Assembly: GCA_017609385.1 (NCBI GenBank)
Contig: JAFCEA010000067.1
Coordinates: 1 to 6,560 of the forward strand
DNA length: 6,560 nt
Source: Candidatus Woesearchaeota archaeon
Lineage (GTDB): Archaea > Nanobdellota > Nanobdellia > Woesearchaeales > CG1-02-33-12
Direction: 5' to 3'
The position numbers and the translations under genes are program-made. Numbering within the stretch: position 1 is the first letter of the stretch; the number at the start of each line of letters is the position of its first letter. The notes under the pieces are model-generated. The model worked only from the letters and a program-made list of their open reading frames with translations. It was not told where the DNA came from and made no database searches. This document shows, in pieces, positions 4,895 through 6,560 of this stretch.

Positions 4895-4904
4895 TTTATA
4901 AGCC
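4895..4904 (-). promoter_or_regulatory. Probable TATA box of the radical SAM gene
   Basis: The reverse strand reads GGCTTATAAA, centred about 53 nt before the ATG at 4846. With a start about 25 nt downstream this leaves a short leader holding GGGTTGG next to the ATG. The same GGCTTATAAA occurs at 6297-6306 without a gene behind it. An alternative AT-rich box nearer the gene (about 4875-4885) cannot be excluded. Confidence 0.45.
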
Positions 4905-4984
4905 CTATGTGAACATTTGTCCAGTGTCCAATGATATTAATTATCCTAAAATAATTTCAACTGTTCTTGACTATTATCTATTAA
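4895..4984 (+). repeat. radC-leader repeat, degenerate copy 2
   Basis: 4895-4936 matches 6297-6338 in 32 of 42 bases without gaps, including TTTATAAGCC and ATTTGTCCA. 4951-4984 then lines up collinearly with 6367-6400 at 23 of 34, weak for AT-rich DNA but in the right order and ending in the same TATTAA. The stop codon of the HEPN gene (4981-4983) sits at that end. It appears to be an old copy of the radC upstream region. Confidence 0.55.
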
Positions 4985-5469
4985 GGACCAAATATATCTT
5001 TTTCATTAGTTAAATTATAGATATGTTTAAAAAAAGTCTTTGCATTCTCCAAGCTTTCTTTTGCAGGCTCATAGTTAGCTTGTGATAGTTTTCTATAAGT
5101 AAATCTGCCCCTTTTGCCTTTTTCTTTATTGAATATCCCAATTAAAGTGTCTGCTTTGATAATAATCTTTTCATATAACCTCAATAGTTCAAAATCTATA
5201 ACTCCTTTTTCAACTAAGTTTTTAAATTCCTCAAATGTTTTTTTATGCTCTTCTGGGGCTGCTGTTTTTATTCCTTTATTAAGAAGGTAAGCTTTTGCAG
5301 AGTAAAATATGCAGTAATAGCAGTGTGATATTACTGAACTAAAGAATGTTAAAGGATTGTCTATATTAAATACTCCTTTCTGAATATCTTTTTTATTGGT
5401 TATCCTGAAGATTATCTTGGCAAGCTCAAGTTCGTTTTCAGACCTTTCAAGGTATAATTTTGAATCCAT
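4981..5469 (-). CDS. HEPN-domain protein, partner of the nucleotidyltransferase
   Basis: A 162-residue, largely helical protein. LYLERSENELELAKIIFRI (5-23) is the first HEPN helix. HCYYCIFYSAKAYLLNKGIKT (49-69) is the typical second helix, and EEHKKTFEEFKNLVEKG (73-89) follows. RGRFTYRKLSQAN (120-132) and EPAKESLENAKTFFKHI (134-150) form the last part. HEPN proteins paired with MNT nucleotidyltransferases are often RNase toxins with an RX4-6H motif; no arginine here is followed by a histidine at that spacing, so catalysis by the usual site is doubtful. The gene overlaps the end of the nucleotidyltransferase gene by 23 nt. AAGGGA about 8-10 nt before the ATG may serve as ribosome binding site. 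It could instead be a non-catalytic or modified HEPN member that binds RNA or the partner. Confidence 0.8.
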   Translation of the reverse strand: MDSKLYLERSENELELAKIIFRITNKKDIQKGVFNIDNPLTFFSSVISHCYYCIFYSAKAYLLNKGIKTAAPEEHKKTFEEFKNLVEKGVIDFELLRLYEKIIIKADTLIGIFNKEKGKRGRFTYRKLSQANYEPAKESLENAKTFFKHIYNLTNEKDIFGP

Positions 5470-6073
5470 TTTCTATTCCCTTGTTTATGATTTTATAAAA
5501 TATATTTATATTGTGTACTGGAAGATTTTTTCTTGCAATTTCTTTTCCAAGGTTTTCATAGTCAGCCTTAAGCATTTCAAGGAACTCATCTGTTGTTATT
5601 ATATGTGCATCCAGATTAATCAGGGATTTGTTTCCAGCAGAATTTACAGCTATTTCAATATTCTTTCTTGTTTTTTTGTCAGGTATGATTATTGCAACAT
5701 CTAAATCCGAGTTTTTAGTAAATTTGTTGTCTGTATAGGATCCAAATATTATTAATGAATAGAAAAAAGTATATTTTTCTATTTCCCTTTTGAGGATAAT
5801 TAATGAGCTTAAAACTTCTTTAGGGAGTTTTTCATCGATGAATAAGCTTATGTAGCTATAAACAGTTTTGTTCTTGTGGTTTATCCTGTAAAGCTTGGAT
5901 GTGCCTATCTTTTTTTCAAAGATTAGCTTTTCATTTAGAAATTTTTTTATGGCATCCTGCATAACTGAGTTTGATTTCTCTTTAGAGGTTTTTTTAAGCT
6001 CTTTAAAAGAATACTCTTTAAAAGTATTTTCAGCAAATATTCCAAATATCTTTAATTGTTTTTTTGTGAGCAT
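5447..6073 (-). CDS. Winged-helix + MNT-type nucleotidyltransferase
   Basis: A 208-residue protein with an N-terminal DNA-binding region and a minimal nucleotidyltransferase domain. Residues about 4-66 look like a winged helix: KKQLKIFGIFAEN, then YSFKELKKTSKEKSNSVMQDAIKKFLNEKLI as the HTH region, then FEKKIGTSKLYRIN as the wing. The transferase motif is IIFGSYTDNKFTKNSDLDVAII (108-129): Gly111, Ser112, Asp123 and Asp125 (GS-x10-DxD), with a third likely catalytic Asp155 in INLDAHIIT. Such proteins paired with HEPN act as antitoxins that nucleotidylate the HEPN partner; the fused wHTH suggests it also represses its own promoter. It is first in the operon, with the HEPN frame beginning before its stop. 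AGGT lies 4 nt before the ATG. The reverse order of function (transferase as effector) is possible. Confidence 0.87.
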   Translation of the reverse strand: MLTKKQLKIFGIFAENTFKEYSFKELKKTSKEKSNSVMQDAIKKFLNEKLIFEKKIGTSKLYRINHKNKTVYSYISLFIDEKLPKEVLSSLIILKREIEKYTFFYSLIIFGSYTDNKFTKNSDLDVAIIIPDKKTRKNIEIAVNSAGNKSLINLDAHIITTDEFLEMLKADYENLGKEIARKNLPVHNINIFYKIINKGIENGFKIIP

Positions 6074-6113
6074 TTTACCTGTTTTCCAGTATGATTATAC
6101 CTATTTTCCGGTA
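6070..6113 (-). promoter_or_regulatory. Tandem 22-bp direct repeat, putative operator of the NTase/HEPN operon
   Basis: On the reverse strand two 22-bp units lie directly next to each other (6092-6113 and 6070-6091) and agree at 17 of 22 positions, with core TACYGGAAAAYAGGTA. The first begins at the TATA box and the second ends over the start codon, so a protein bound here would block initiation. Twenty-two base pairs is two helical turns, putting both sites on the same face. The wHTH of the encoded transferase is the natural candidate to bind it. Confidence 0.6.
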
Positions 6114-6121
6114 TATATAAA
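6111..6121 (-). promoter_or_regulatory. TATA box of the NTase/HEPN operon
   Basis: TTTATATATAC on the reverse strand is a strong archaeal TATA box centred about 44 nt before the ATG at 6073, predicting a leader of about 17 nt that carries AGGT. It touches the upstream unit of the tandem repeat. Confidence 0.6.
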
Positions 6122-6218
6122 TCTTTTGGTTTTTCAATAGTTTTCAGTAGATAATTGTTAATAAGTCTTTTGCAGATTAATCTGGAAGAATTCCGAGGAA
6201 CATATATTTTTCCAACCT

Positions 6219-6238
6219 TTTTGTTGATCTCAACAAAA
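6219..6238. promoter_or_regulatory. Perfect inverted repeat, 9-bp arms
   Basis: TTTTGTTGATCTCAACAAAA has perfect 9-bp arms around TC. It lies in the 180-bp segment found only in the leader next to radC. It could be an operator; as RNA the stem would be AT-rich and weak, with no T-run behind it. Confidence 0.45.
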
Positions 6239-6252
6239 TGGTCTGAATTTTG

Positions 6253-6266
6253 GTATCAATTGATAC
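6253..6266. promoter_or_regulatory. Perfect 14-bp palindrome
   Basis: GTATCAATTGATAC is fully symmetric, and a further AGTATCG half-site-like word follows at about 6273-6279. It is 15 bp past the previous inverted repeat and may be a dimer binding site between the divergent NTase/HEPN and radC promoters. Confidence 0.4.
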
Positions 6267-6392
6267 TGAAATAGTATCGTATTCTAGGCAAGCTTATTTA
6301 TAAGCCTTACATACATATTTGTCCAATGTTTAATGGTAATTTCCTTTAATATTTAATTAATACGAAATAATTCCGATAATTCTTTGTTAATC

Positions 6393-6400
6393 TTTATTAA
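6393..6400 (+). promoter_or_regulatory. TATA box of radC
   Basis: TTTATTAA is centred about 27 nt before the radC ATG at 6423, giving an essentially leaderless transcript. It is the end of the 32-nt block repeated exactly before the regulator gene at 1983. Confidence 0.65.
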
Positions 6401-6422
6401 TAGTTTAATCAGTGTTTATTTT

Positions 6423-6560
6423 ATGAGAATAAAAGATATTTCTAAATGGGAGAGGCCAAGGGAAAGGTTCAGGATGAAAGGGGCAGATGTTCTGAGTGAT
6501 GCTGAACTGCTTGCTATTATCTTGCAGAAAGGCACTTTGAATGAGAATGTTATTGATATG
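6423..6560 (+). CDS. radC: RadC family protein, N-terminal 46 residues (cut by window edge)
   Basis: Open from ATG at 6423 to the right edge. The visible part is the helical N-terminal region of RadC (UPF0758): RPRERFRMKGADVLSDAELLA followed by IILQKGT and NENVID. The helix-hairpin-helix and the JAB/MPN metalloprotease-like domain (EHxxHHHP-type metal site in bacteria) would follow outside the window. The role of RadC is uncertain despite its DNA-repair name; JAB-fold RadC proteins are frequent near mobile elements and defence genes. The start is supported by the leaderless TATA spacing and by the matching start of the broken copy at 3938. Confidence 0.85.
   Translation, partial: MRIKDISKWERPRERFRMKGADVLSDAELLAIILQKGTLNENVIDM

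Larger units (their letters stand above)
6135..6400 (+). repeat. radC leader, copy 3 (the one in place)
   Basis: Upstream of radC. 6135-6196 matches copy 1 at 1872-1933, 6297-6338 matches copy 2 at 4895-4936, and 6369-6400 is identical to 1926-1957. Between the two copy-1 matches lie 180 bp bounded by AATTCCGA at 6189-6196 and 6369-6376; this piece carries two palindromes and the copy-2 match. With 6074-6134 it makes up the gene-free stretch before radC. Confidence 0.8.

Noticed and set aside
5396..6140. Plus-strand open frames at 5396-5704 and 5895-6140
   Set aside because: Antisense to the HEPN and nucleotidyltransferase genes, whose motifs are clear on the reverse strand.

Overview
The window looks like an accessory stretch of an AT-rich archaeal chromosome. 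The archaeal reading rests on promoters and families. Three genes (gpgS, the AlbA_2/HATPase regulator and radC) have a TATA box (TTTATTAA or similar) centred about 26-32 nt before the start codon with almost no leader, as in leaderless archaeal transcripts. The encoded families (GpgS-type glucosyltransferase, archaeal RelE-like toxin with a small wHTH partner, Cx3Cx3C radical SAM protein, archaeal-style RadC) also fit. The exact lineage cannot be fixed; an uncultivated DPANN-type or related archaeon is a guess.

Layout. 1-972 (-): most of a glucosyl-3-phosphoglycerate synthase, running off the left edge. 1152-1795 (-): a two-gene toxin-antitoxin-like operon, a small wHTH protein followed by a RelE/ParE-fold toxin, with an ATGA overlap. 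1872-1957: a copy of the sequence that also lies upstream of radC, here placed before 1983-3314 (+), an AlbA_2 + HATPase_c_4 + wHTH regulator. 3311-3937: no intact gene, but a series of decayed wHTH 3' ends and clusters of three tandem 10-11 nt repeats, each cluster with its own sequence. 3938-4009: the first 24 codons of a broken radC, ending exactly at the stop codon of the convergent radical SAM gene 4007-4846 (-). 4981-6073 (-): a HEPN / nucleotidyltransferase pair with overlapping reading frames and a tandem 22-bp putative operator at its promoter. 6074-6422: an intergenic region rich in repeats and palindromes. 6423-6560 (+): the start of an apparently intact radC, running off the right edge.

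How it fits together. The stretch from 1150 to 6423 reads as a small island of toxin-antitoxin-like and wHTH regulatory modules built around the radC promoter. Pieces of the radC leader occur at 1872-1957, more weakly at 4895-4984, and at 6135-6400. The radC 5' end occurs twice. This suggests that modules have repeatedly entered just upstream of radC, with duplication of the flanking sequence.

The most unusual part is 3311-3899. At least three out-of-gene remnants resemble the last residues of a winged helix (GKGxxTxYxL type). In the gene itself and in two of these remnants, a set of three tandem short repeats begins at the stop codon. The repeat words differ, but the period is always close to one DNA turn. 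It may be a fossil array of gene ends, a reservoir of alternative C-termini, or a set of binding sites for the wHTH proteins; the sequence alone does not decide between these.
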